A stretch of DNA of 18,500 nt from contig JAPLWP010000064.1 in assembly GCA_026396535.1 (NCBI GenBank), positions 1-18,500 of the forward strand, in the 5' to 3' direction. The stretch is from Candidatus Magasanikiibacteriota bacterium. GTDB lineage: Bacteria > Patescibacteriota > Patescibacteriia > Magasanikbacterales > GWA2-37-8. The notes under the pieces are model-generated. The model saw nothing but the letters and a program-made list of their open reading frames with translations. It was not told where the DNA came from and did not search any database. Of this stretch, positions 12,497 to 18,500 are shown in pieces (position 1 is the stretch's first letter; the number at the start of each line of letters is the position of its first letter). Made by a program: the position numbers and the translations under genes.

Positions 12497-13552
12497 ATGC
12501 TAAATAAGTACACAGAAATAAAAAATAAATACATACAGCTCGAACTGGATTTGCAGAATCCGGCTGTTCTTAATGATTCCAATAAATTAAAAAAGGTGTC
12601 GCAAGAATATAATGAGCTTGGCCCTACTTTTTCCAAGATTACTATTCTAGAAAAAACTGAACAAGATTTGAATCGCGCTCAAGAATTATTGAAAACCGAA
12701 ACTGATCCGGAAATGAAAGCAATGACTGAAGTGGAAATTTCCGAAACTCAAGCTACTGTTTCCAATCTTGAAAAAGAATTGGACGAAATGACTCGCCCAA
12801 CTGATCCGATGGATAAAAAAGATGTAATCGTAGAAATTCGTGCGGGTGTAGGCGGCGACGAATCCGCTTTATTTGCGGCCGACCTTTTCCGTATGTATAG
12901 TCGCTATAGTGAAAAGAAAGGTTGGAAAATTGATATCATGGATACCAATCGTATTGGTATTGGTGGTTATAAAGAAATTGTTTTTTCTGTTTCCGGACGC
13001 AATGTTTATAAAGACTTGAAATATGAAATGGGCGTACATCGTGTACAGCGCGTACCTGATACTGAAAAAGCTGGACGTATTCATACTTCCACTTCTACTG
13101 TGGCGGTGATGCCGGAAATTGAAGAAGTTGAATTTAAAATTGAAGCCAAAGATTTACGTATCGATACTTTTTGTGCGGGCGGCAATGGCGGCCAAAGTGT
13201 AAACACTACTTACTCCGCCGTGCGTATCGTGCACGTACCGACTGGTACTATCGTACAATGTCAGGATGAGCGTAGCCAAACTGCCAACAAAGATAAAGCG
13301 ATGAAAGTATTGCGCTCACGTCTCTATGAAGTAGAGCGAGAAAAGCAAGAAAAAGAAATGTCCGACAAACGCAAATCTCAAATCGGCTCCGGTGATCGCA
13401 GTGAAAAAATCCGCACTTATAATTTCCCTCAGGACCGTATTACTGATCACCGTATTCACCAAAACTGGAATACAATCGACCGCATTCTCGATGGTGACAT
13501 TGAACCAATTATTTTAGCGGTGCGTGAGGCAGATTATAAAGGCCTGGCTTAA
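12497..13552 (+). CDS. prfA: Peptide chain release factor 1 (RF1)
   Basis: RF1 recognises UAA and UAG and triggers peptide release. The 351-residue protein has the N-terminal helical domain, [20 protein letters not shown] (111-130), the codon-recognition region [20 protein letters not shown] with the P-x-T tripeptide as Pro-Asp-Thr (187-189), and the catalytic GGQ (231-233) in [19 protein letters not shown]. The C-terminal part contains [20 protein letters not shown]. The P-x-T form and the overall alignment identify RF1 rather than RF2, which has S-P-F. Length is normal. The ATG at 12497 follows a predicted 17-base leader with no Shine-Dalgarno site. prmC starts one base after the stop, so the two are translationally linked. 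Confidence 0.96.
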   Translation: MLNKYTEIKNKYIQLELDLQNPAVLNDSNKLKKVSQEYNELGPTFSKITILEKTEQDLNRAQELLKTETDPEMKAMTEVEISETQATVSNLEKELDEMTRPTDPMDKKDVIVEIRAGVGGDESALFAADLFRMYSRYSEKKGWKIDIMDTNRIGIGGYKEIVFSVSGRNVYKDLKYEMGVHRVQRVPDTEKAGRIHTSTSTVAVMPEIEEVEFKIEAKDLRIDTFCAGGNGGQSVNTTYSAVRIVHVPTGTIVQCQDERSQTANKDKAMKVLRSRLYEVEREKQEKEMSDKRKSQIGSGDRSEKIRTYNFPQDRITDHRIHQNWNTIDRILDGDIEPIILAVREADYKGLA

Positions 13553-13553
13553 T

Positions 13554-14390
13554 ATGCCAACTTACGAACAATTACTACAAAAATACTCTACTTTCAATCC
13601 TCTGGATTTGGAATTACTTCTCGCCCATGCTTTGCAAAAACCACGGGCGTTTTTGTTGGGCCACTTTGATGAAAAAATTTCTCTAAAACAATATTTATAT
13701 TTTCAATATTATTTATTGCAATACGTGCGCGGCTACAGCCTGGCCGCCATTACCCATCACAAAGAATTTTTTGGACTAGATTTTTATGTAAACAAGCATG
13801 TTTTGATTCCGCGACCAGAAACAGAATTAATGGTAGAAGAAGTATTAGCACAAATAAAGAACAGCTCAGAAGAAATTACACTGATTGATGTAGGTGTTGG
13901 CAGCGGCTGTGTGCCAATAAGTATTGGAAAAAATACTGATAAAAAAATAAATATAATGGCTGTAGATATATCGTGTCGCGCTGTCGGTGTGGCCAAAAAG
14001 AATGCCAAAAAGCACGGCGTCAATATTAAATTTTTCTACGGCAGTTTGTTATCCCCATTGCGACAAAAAATTGCTCATATTAACTCATCGATTATTATCA
14101 CTGCCAATCTCCCCTATCTTACCGCCAAACAATTCGAAGAAGAGCCATCCATCCAGCGTGAACCAAAAATTGCGCTAGTGGCCGATCACAATGGTCTAGC
14201 TTTATACGAAAAACTTTTATATCAAACCAAAACAGTTTTCCCAAATAAAAAATTAACTCTATTTTTAGAAATAGACCCTACCCAGACCGAGCTGATTAAA
14301 AAAACAATTCTACTGCTTTATCACGACGCGCAGATAGAAATAAAAAAAGACCTATCAGGCCTCGACCGTTTAGTAAAAATCTCCACTTAA
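13554..14390 (+). CDS. prmC: Release factor glutamine methyltransferase PrmC
   Basis: PrmC methylates the glutamine of the GGQ motif in release factors, including the RF1 encoded just upstream. I chose ATG 13554-13556 because the junction reads TAATATG (prfA stop, one base, start) and the family N-terminus fits; the earlier in-frame start at 13524 would lie inside prfA. The 278-residue protein has the N-terminal helical domain, HVLIPRPETELMVEE (82-96), SAM motif I in IDVGVGSGCVPIS (111-123), and a catalytic-loop motif NLPY (185-188) in place of the classical NPPY; the NLPY variant is found in PrmC homologues. Its last codons (Ile-Ser-Thr-stop) lie in the bidirectional terminator palindrome. 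Confidence 0.93.
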   Translation: MPTYEQLLQKYSTFNPLDLELLLAHALQKPRAFLLGHFDEKISLKQYLYFQYYLLQYVRGYSLAAITHHKEFFGLDFYVNKHVLIPRPETELMVEEVLAQIKNSSEEITLIDVGVGSGCVPISIGKNTDKKINIMAVDISCRAVGVAKKNAKKHGVNIKFFYGSLLSPLRQKIAHINSSIIITANLPYLTAKQFEEEPSIQREPKIALVADHNGLALYEKLLYQTKTVFPNKKLTLFLEIDPTQTELIKKTILLLYHDAQIEIKKDLSGLDRLVKIST

Positions 14391-14407
14391 TTAAGTGGAG
14401 ATTTTTA
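14374..14407. terminator. 34-bp perfect palindrome: bidirectional terminator encoding both gene ends
   Basis: The sequence is a perfect inverted repeat centred between 14390 and 14391 on TTAATTAA. Each arm contains CTCCACTTAA or its complement and ends in five T's followed by A. It serves both converging transcripts (prmC, plus; DUF3048 gene, minus). The two stop codons abut at its centre, and both proteins end in the same residues, Lys-Ile-Ser-Thr, because the arms encode them. Confidence 0.88.
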
Positions 14408-15410
14408 TATTAATATCGTTTGGTACTACCTCTACCCAGGTTTTACCAGGTTTGAGATTTATCTCAGTTCCATTTTGATCATACCATCTGGTGCGATTTC
14501 CTTCTTTTTTCCATTGACCGTGGATCATCACGCCGTCGCGCAATACGCGCAAATCACCACTACCGTCAGTATTTATTTCTTTGCGACCATAGTCGTCTAC
14601 TATTTGTACTTTTACATATTGCACCACGATAGTCTGGCCCACCAGAGGCTGGCCATCTTCAAGTATCTGTTTATTATTTATCGAGCGGGTATAAATTTTT
14701 AAATTAGGATCATAATTAAAATCCACTACATAATCCGAAGTAAAATTAACAGCCAAATTATTTACTATTTCAGTAGTGCTCACATTGAGATCGCCGAATT
14801 TCCAACCATTACTAAATATCTTTTTCTTATCAGCTTTTTTATCCAGTACTTTATTCCAGTTTTCGCTACTAGTATATAAATTATGCGGAGCATCATGCTC
14901 GTCCCCACGCCAAAAATATGGACCATTTTTCATCTCATCCAAATCAAAAATCTTATCGGTGATTATTTTTTGTAAGCCTTCAGGTGATCCACCACAGTGA
15001 ATATACAATCCAGAATATTCTTTGAGCCATTCAATAAAATAAGGACGGGCACTGCGTACCGGCCCGACTTTGGCCACGTCTTGGGAGGAATCAAATACAG
15101 CCACGTAGCGAGTAATACCACCTTCAGCCGGAGCTTCATACATTATTTTGGCTGCTGCCAAACCATGCTGTGGTCGAGCATCAGGGTGATTGTCTATCAT
15201 CACTACCACTACGGACGGATCTACCATTTCACTACTACTGACCGGCAAACCATCCAGTACACTAAAATATTTTGGCAATTCTGGAGCGGCCTGTGCTTTC
15301 TTCCATATCACTCCGGAATAATATCTATGTACCACAAAATAACTGCCCAACGATAAGACCACCACTGCTAAAAAGATTGATAAATAGAGATAAATTTTAT
15401 TCTTGGTCAT
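14391..15410 (-). CDS. DUF3048 domain-containing membrane-anchored protein (YerB-like)
   Basis: DUF3048 proteins (YerB of Bacillus is one) are extracytoplasmic and of unknown biochemical function. I chose ATG 15408-15410: the longer frame would run back into rplY across a terminator, and a -10 TATAAT ends 11 bases before this ATG. The 339-residue protein begins with a short basic tail and one membrane helix (IYLYLSIFLAVVVLSLGSYF, residues 6-25) with no lipobox cysteine, so it should stay anchored with the rest outside. The N-terminal DUF3048 domain has VVVVMIDNHPDARPQHGL, APAEGGITRYVAVF and VGPVRSARPYFIEW. The C-terminal domain (about 225-339) has VDFNYDPNLKIYTR, DGSGDLRVLRDGVMIHGQWK and a final LKPGKTWVEVVP. 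It converges on prmC. Confidence 0.85.
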   Translation of the reverse strand: MTKNKIYLYLSIFLAVVVLSLGSYFVVHRYYSGVIWKKAQAAPELPKYFSVLDGLPVSSSEMVDPSVVVVMIDNHPDARPQHGLAAAKIMYEAPAEGGITRYVAVFDSSQDVAKVGPVRSARPYFIEWLKEYSGLYIHCGGSPEGLQKIITDKIFDLDEMKNGPYFWRGDEHDAPHNLYTSSENWNKVLDKKADKKKIFSNGWKFGDLNVSTTEIVNNLAVNFTSDYVVDFNYDPNLKIYTRSINNKQILEDGQPLVGQTIVVQYVKVQIVDDYGRKEINTDGSGDLRVLRDGVMIHGQWKKEGNRTRWYDQNGTEINLKPGKTWVEVVPNDINIKIST

Positions 15411-15420
15411 AGTAAAAAGC

Positions 15421-15449
15421 ATTATAACACAAAAACAAAAACCCGCCAA
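15421..15449 (-). promoter_or_regulatory. Promoter of the DUF3048 gene, inside the rplY terminator
   Basis: On the minus strand an extended -10 TGTTATAAT (hexamer 15421-15426) lies 17 bp from TTGGCG (15444-15449), a 4/6 match that is part of the terminator stem. The ATG begins 11 bases after the -10, so the transcript is predicted to be leaderless or to have only a few leader bases. Confidence 0.6.
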
Positions 15450-15461
15450 AGTGGCGGGTTT
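15431..15461 (-). terminator. Rho-independent terminator after rplY
   Basis: AACCCGCCA (15440-15448) and TGGCGGGTT (15452-15460) form a 9-bp GC-rich stem with a 3-base loop. On the minus strand it is followed by a T-rich tail, TTTTTGTTTTT. It begins 13 bases after the rplY stop. Confidence 0.88.
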
Positions 15462-15474
15462 GTGAAGTATAAAA

Positions 15475-16146
15475 TTATTTCTTTTCTTCGGCAGCGGCTG
15501 CAGCGGCAGCTTCGTCTTTTTCTTTCTGACCAGCCACTTCAATCTTGGTGATATCAGCGCTCTTACCAGCTTCTTCTAGAGCTTTCAATTGGTCTTCAGT
15601 TAAAGCAGGAACAGCTTTGGCAACCAAAGCGTCACCATGAGGAGCCACGACGGTCATACCGGCTGGCAAAGTCAAATCACGCACTTTGATAGCATCGTCG
15701 AAAGTTTTCAAAGTAGTCAAAACTACTTCGATAGTAGATACCAAATCTTTCGGCAAACATTCTACAGTAACTTCTTCGATATTGCGTACCAAGGTACCAC
15801 CCATTTCTTTTACAGCTGGAGCTTCGCCCATGAATTTCAAAGCTACCGGAGCTTGCATTGCTTTGTTCATATCAATACGGCGCAAATCAATGTGAATTGG
15901 TGTACCTTTTACAGCGTTGTATTGTACTTCTTGTACCAATACTTTACCAATATTTTTACCATCCACTTCTAGATCAATCAAACTGGATTCACCAGCTTGT
16001 TTGAAAAGTTTAGTAAATTGAGAATAATTCAAATCCAAAGACAAAGCTTCGTTGCCAGCGCCATAAGCGACAGCCGGTAGCTTTCCTTCTTCTCTTGTCT
16101 TTTCTCCTTTAGCAGTGCGTTTTACCGCTTGCAACAAATAGGACAT
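15475..16146 (-). CDS. rplY: 50S ribosomal protein L25, general stress protein Ctc form (bL25)
   Basis: bL25 binds 5S rRNA in the 50S subunit. The 223-residue protein is the long Ctc/TL5 form. The N-terminal 5S-binding domain (about 1-95) has GKLPAVAYGAG, then SLIDLEVDG, VLVQEVQYNAVKGTPIHIDL and RRIDM. The C-terminal beta domain (about 95-185) has GTLVRNIEEVTVECLPKDLV and IKVRDLTLPAGMTVV. A charged Ala/Glu/Lys-rich tail follows. The ATG at 16144-16146 lies 20 bases after the stop of the zinc-ribbon gene, so both probably share the promoter at 16498-16526. A terminator follows. Confidence 0.94.
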   Translation of the reverse strand: MSYLLQAVKRTAKGEKTREEGKLPAVAYGAGNEALSLDLNYSQFTKLFKQAGESSLIDLEVDGKNIGKVLVQEVQYNAVKGTPIHIDLRRIDMNKAMQAPVALKFMGEAPAVKEMGGTLVRNIEEVTVECLPKDLVSTIEVVLTTLKTFDDAIKVRDLTLPAGMTVVAPHGDALVAKAVPALTEDQLKALEEAGKSADITKIEVAGQKEKDEAAAAAAAEEKK

Positions 16147-16166
16147 AACTTACAAATTATTTTTTA

Positions 16167-16487
16167 TTAAAAGTTTTTTTGAAAAAATTGATAACCACTA
16201 ATTATTTCATCTACAGTCAAAGGAGCGGTTTTATATAGTTTTTGTACGTCCTCAAAAGTGAGGTCCGTCACCATTCCCACTGAGCTTAGTCCCTGCCCCA
16301 TCATCACGATCATCGTGATAAAGTTGCTGGCACATTTATTACAAGTGATGTGCACCAAATTGGCACCATCACGCTTGGCAAATAAATTGGCGCGATCATC
16401 TTGATAGCGCTCATTGCAAATTGGGCAATGACCAATAAATTTTAAAGCTTCTAGCCAGGAATCCGGACGGTTATTTTTGGCTAACAT
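16167..16487 (-). CDS. Small zinc-ribbon protein of unknown function
   Basis: I do not recognise a named family. I chose ATG 16485-16487 (106 aa): a strong promoter at 16498-16526 would start transcription only a few bases upstream, and the longer frame to 16526 would begin inside the promoter. The protein has two CxxC pairs, CPIC (Cys21, Cys24) and CNKC (Cys49, Cys52), spaced like a single zinc ribbon. A Met-rich hydrophobic segment (FITMIVMMGQGLSSVGMV) and an acidic C-terminal part (TDLTFEDVQKLYK, LTVDEIISGYQFF) follow. It is cytosolic by appearance and precedes rplY on the same transcript, so a role linked to translation or nucleic acid is possible but unproven. Confidence 0.7.
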   Translation of the reverse strand: MLAKNNRPDSWLEALKFIGHCPICNERYQDDRANLFAKRDGANLVHITCNKCASNFITMIVMMGQGLSSVGMVTDLTFEDVQKLYKTAPLTVDEIISGYQFFQKNF

Positions 16488-16497
16488 AGACAGCAAT

Positions 16498-16526
16498 ATA
16501 ATAAACAAAAAACGAAAAAATGTCAA
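16498..16526 (-). promoter_or_regulatory. Strong promoter of the zinc-ribbon gene and rplY
   Basis: On the minus strand a perfect -35 TTGACA (16521-16526) and -10 TATTAT (5/6, 16498-16503) are separated by 17 bp. The start codon follows the -10 by ten bases, leaving a leader of about four bases or fewer. Confidence 0.75.
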
Positions 16527-16542
16527 GAGTTACCTCTACTTT

Positions 16543-16567
16543 GAGGCTGAATTAAGCCTCTTTTTTT
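16543..16567 (+). terminator. Hairpin with T-run on the plus strand at the end of the DUF5654 gene
   Basis: GAGGCT and AGCCTC (16543-16548, 16555-16560; 6-base loop) are followed on the plus strand by eight T's. The T-run is the complement of the Lys codons at the end of the DUF5654 gene. No plus-strand gene precedes it. On the minus strand the hairpin follows the stop codon but has no T-run, so it is a weak or Rho-assisted stop there. Confidence 0.4.
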
Positions 16568-16815
16568 AAAGTACGCATCACTGAGGTGGAAATGACCACA
16601 AAGAGCACAGTGATAAACAAAGCATAGATTAGTTTGGCCCAAGCTCCGCTGCCTTGTAGGGGAAAAAACTGTTCAATTAGCGCTTTTACCGCTTCATTCC
16701 AAGCCAAACCCGTGACAAAACCAAAGGCGGCTAGGATATAATCAGCAGTTTTTAAGCGCACTTCCTGTCGAAAGCTCCAACGTGGCGGAGTAGTTGCTTG
16801 GGTATTTTCAGCCAT
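16552..16815 (-). CDS. DUF5654 family small membrane protein
   Basis: 87 aa, function unknown. After a polar N-terminus (MAENTQATTPPRWSF) comes a first hydrophobic segment YILAAFGFVTGLAWNEAVKA (about 26-45), with the GLAWNEA-type motif that I associate with DUF5654, a family common in archaea and CPR bacteria. After EQFFPLQGSGAW there is a second membrane helix LIYALFITVLFVVISTSVM (about 62-80) and a short basic end. The predicted topology is a two-helix hairpin. It follows rsmE by 35 bases in the same direction and may be read with it. The family call is from memory of the motif. Confidence 0.7.
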   Translation of the reverse strand: MAENTQATTPPRWSFRQEVRLKTADYILAAFGFVTGLAWNEAVKALIEQFFPLQGSGAWAKLIYALFITVLFVVISTSVMRTLKKEA

Positions 16816-16850
16816 ATTTATAGAGATTACTCTTATATTTATATTTTACC

Positions 16851-17546
16851 TCAAAAGAGATTTTTCGCCAAATAGGCTGCTACGGTAGCGGCCGTTTCCG
16901 CGCGCAGTATCGATTGTCCTAGATTTATGAATTCGGCATTTGCTTCTTTGGACATTTCGATCTCTTTCTCTGTCCAGCCGCCCTCTGGTCCTACAAATAA
17001 AGAAATAGTTGGATCTTTTATTTTTACCTTTTTGATACTTTCACCATCCAGATCAAAAAATATGGCTGTACCTTTTTTATTTTTCAAAGCATCTTTGAGA
17101 GTTTGTACCGGCAAGAGTTGGGGCAAAAATAAACTCTGACTTTGCTCCGCCGCTTCCTTGATAATTTTTTGCCAACGTTTTTCGTTCATTCCCATCTTGA
17201 TAGTCCGCTCTGAAATTATTGGAATAATTTCACTCACCCCTACTTCAGTCGCTTTTTGTAGTAGCCACTCAAAACTATCGCGCTTGAGTAGTGCCACATA
17301 TAAAACTATTTTTTTATTATTTTCCGGATTCGGCAAAAAAGTTTTTACTGCGAAATTTATTTCTTTTTTATCCATTTTTTCAATTTCCGCTATCGCCGCT
17401 TTGCCCAAGCCATCGCCCAGCACCACTTCTTCTTTTTCTTTTAATTTTAAAACATCTTTAATCTGATGAATAATTTCAGTATCCACGCAATCTAGTTTCT
17501 TTAAAGTCAAATTAAAATTACCAATAAAATAATGGCGCTTTAACAT
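16851..17546 (-). CDS. rsmE: 16S rRNA (uracil(1498)-N3)-methyltransferase RsmE
   Basis: RsmE methylates N3 of U1498 in helix 44 of 16S rRNA, near the decoding centre. The 231-residue protein has the N-terminal PUA-like domain (MLKRHYFIG, VLKLKEKEEVVLGDG) and the SPOUT trefoil-knot domain. The latter contains ALLKRDSFEWLLQKATEVGV, IPIISERTIK, AAEQSQSLFLPQL, SLFVGPEGGWTEKEIE and the knot signature NLGQSILRAETAATVA. Length is typical (about 230-250). Its ATG lies one base after the stop of the FMN-reductase gene (TAATATG), so the two are translationally linked. It ends in TGA. Confidence 0.94.
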   Translation of the reverse strand: MLKRHYFIGNFNLTLKKLDCVDTEIIHQIKDVLKLKEKEEVVLGDGLGKAAIAEIEKMDKKEINFAVKTFLPNPENNKKIVLYVALLKRDSFEWLLQKATEVGVSEIIPIISERTIKMGMNEKRWQKIIKEAAEQSQSLFLPQLLPVQTLKDALKNKKGTAIFFDLDGESIKKVKIKDPTISLFVGPEGGWTEKEIEMSKEANAEFINLGQSILRAETAATVAAYLAKNLF

Positions 17547-17547
17547 A

Positions 17548-18096
17548 TTATTTTAATTTATCGTATAATTCAAAAGTTTTTTTCATCAATCTTTCCAACA
17601 CTTCTTGAGTCTTTGGATCAATAAATTTTCCTTGCTCATCAAAAGCTTTATCGGCGAAACGAACAAATAATTCTGGGCTAGGAATGAGTCGCACGCTCAG
17701 AGCTCCCAAAATTTCACGTAGATGCGCCTGACCGCGCACTGTACCAAAAGCACCATCGGATGCGCCCATGATAGCGGCCGTTTTCTGATCCAAAGATTTT
17801 TTTCCTCGCGACAACCAATCAATCGCATTTTTTAAGGCTCCGGAAACAGAATGATTATATTCAGGAGAAACAAATAAAATAATATCCGATTGCTCCACCA
17901 TGCTTTTAAACTCCATTACATTTTCCGGCATACCGACATCTTCGATATCCTGATCATAAATTGGCAGATTCAAAACTTTTAAATCTGCATTCTGCACTTG
18001 AGCTCCCAAATTTTCAGCTACGCTGGCGGCGATTTTTAATAATTTACGATTGTAAGAACCGGCACGCAAACTACCGCAAATAGTAAGGACTTTCAT
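17548..18096 (-). CDS. NADPH-dependent FMN reductase family flavoprotein
   Basis: Members bind FMN in a flavodoxin-like fold and reduce flavin, quinones, azo dyes or chromate with NAD(P)H; the physiological substrate here is unknown. I chose ATG 18094-18096 (182 aa) because the family N-terminus MKVLTICGSLRAGSYNRKLL starts there and the longer frame would overlap uvrC. The FMN phosphate loop is GSLRAGSYN (8-16), and the flavin-ring region is SPEYNHSVSGALKNAIDWLS (around 77-96). The C-terminal part has KTAAIMGASDGAFGTVRGQ. The gene lies between uvrC (10-base gap) and rsmE (one-base gap) in one probable operon. Confidence 0.88.
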   Translation of the reverse strand: MKVLTICGSLRAGSYNRKLLKIAASVAENLGAQVQNADLKVLNLPIYDQDIEDVGMPENVMEFKSMVEQSDIILFVSPEYNHSVSGALKNAIDWLSRGKKSLDQKTAAIMGASDGAFGTVRGQAHLREILGALSVRLIPSPELFVRFADKAFDEQGKFIDPKTQEVLERLMKKTFELYDKLK

Positions 18097-18106
18097 AAAA
18101 AATATA

Positions 18107-18500
18107 TTAAAGTTTAATTTTGCGCTGGGCCCGATTAAAGGTAATGGCGAAACGATGGGCCTCATCGCGCACTTTGATAAGCAATTGTTTGTTATTTCGA
18201 ACCCACTCTTTCATTATATCATCTGCGCGCAAAACAAAAAAATCATTGCGCTTACGCTCTGCTCCTTTGGCGATTCCTACAATCACAGTATGAACACCAA
18301 AACTATCCAAGACTTTTTTGGTTCGATTTACCTGCGGCAAACCACCGTCAATCAGAAAAACATGCGGCATCGCCCACTCACTATGTTTGAGTCGGCGCTC
18401 TACCACTTCGGCCAAGCAATCCACATCGCTTTGACCAACCACAGTCTTAATTTTAAATTTACGATATTCAGATTTTACCGGTCCCGCTTCATCAAATACC
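18107..18500 (-). CDS. uvrC: Excinuclease ABC subunit C, C-terminal part (5' end outside window)
   Basis: UvrC makes both incisions in nucleotide excision repair. The frame is open to the window edge, so the N-terminal GIY-YIG half is not visible. The visible part is the RNase H-like endonuclease domain: VFDEAGPVKSEYRKFKIKTV, then the family's HVFLIDGGLPQVNRTKKVL (the D of IDGG is a catalytic metal ligand), VIVGIAKGAERKRNDFFV and the closing VRDEAHRFAITFNRAQRK. The protein stops at KIKL right after this motif. The tandem helix-hairpin-helix domain that normally follows, needed for one incision in the E. coli enzyme, is absent. It is first in the probable operon uvrC-FMN reductase-rsmE. Confidence 0.92.
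   Translation of the reverse strand, partial: VFDEAGPVKSEYRKFKIKTVVGQSDVDCLAEVVERRLKHSEWAMPHVFLIDGGLPQVNRTKKVLDSFGVHTVIVGIAKGAERKRNDFFVLRADDIMKEWVRNNKQLLIKVRDEAHRFAITFNRAQRKIKL

Noticed and set aside
12126..14390. Alternative genetic code (TGA as glycine, as in Gracilibacteria)
   Set aside because: rsmE and the Nudix gene end naturally at TGA, and no conserved gene here has an in-frame TGA at a glycine position.
15411..15542. N-terminal extension of the DUF3048 protein overlapping rplY
   Set aside because: It would cross a strong terminator and the gene's own promoter; ATG 15408-15410 directly precedes the membrane helix.

Overview
The window looks like a chromosomal segment of an AT-rich, small-genome bacterium of the Candidate Phyla Radiation (Patescibacteria, Parcubacteria-like). 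This is inferred from the DUF5654 and DUF3048 proteins, a UvrC that stops before the helix-hairpin-helix domain, an AspRS lacking the bacterial GAD insertion, very short or absent 5' leaders, and a near absence of Shine-Dalgarno sites. TAA, TAG and TGA are not read through in conserved genes (rsmE ends in TGA), so the standard bacterial code applies. No gene-free stretch exceeds about 300 bases. I saw no tRNA, rRNA, CRISPR array, transposase or integrase.

Layout. (1) 1-4729, minus strand: rlmI, then gap-aspS-scpA-scpB, tightly packed and probably read from a promoter overlapping the end of rlmI. (2) 4781-9410, minus: one large secreted protein (about 1,529 aa) with two homologous BNR/Asp-box, probably beta-propeller, domains, several fibronectin-III-like modules and a C-terminal beta-rich domain, bounded by its own promoter and terminator. 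(3) 9496-11263, minus: the rpsB-tsf translation operon with a consensus promoter, a structured leader and a terminator. (4) 11289-12054, plus: a compact GC-rich cassette (promoter, Shine-Dalgarno, degenerate Nudix-fold gene, long hairpin terminator) that is clearly foreign in base composition. (5) 12072-14390, plus: rpmE, then prfA-prmC. (6) 14391-18500, minus: uvrC (partial), an FMN reductase, rsmE, a DUF5654 membrane protein, a zinc-ribbon protein, rplY and a DUF3048 membrane protein. A 34-bp perfect palindrome separates this block from prmC.

How the genes fit together. Most are translation and housekeeping genes: ribosomal proteins S2, L31 and L25, EF-Ts, RF1 and its methylase PrmC, AspRS, two rRNA methyltransferases, condensin ScpAB, glycolytic GAPDH and UvrC. 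The surface protein and the Nudix cassette are the accessory parts.

Most worth a second look: (a) rpsB lacks about 50 conserved residues in frame; (b) gap lacks about 20 conserved residues in frame, including the segment with a substrate-phosphate-binding arginine; (c) tsf carries a one-base frameshift in an A-run that detaches its conserved C-terminus; (d) the foreign degenerate-Nudix cassette; (e) the duplicated-domain secreted protein; (f) leaderless-looking promoters placed inside the preceding terminators.
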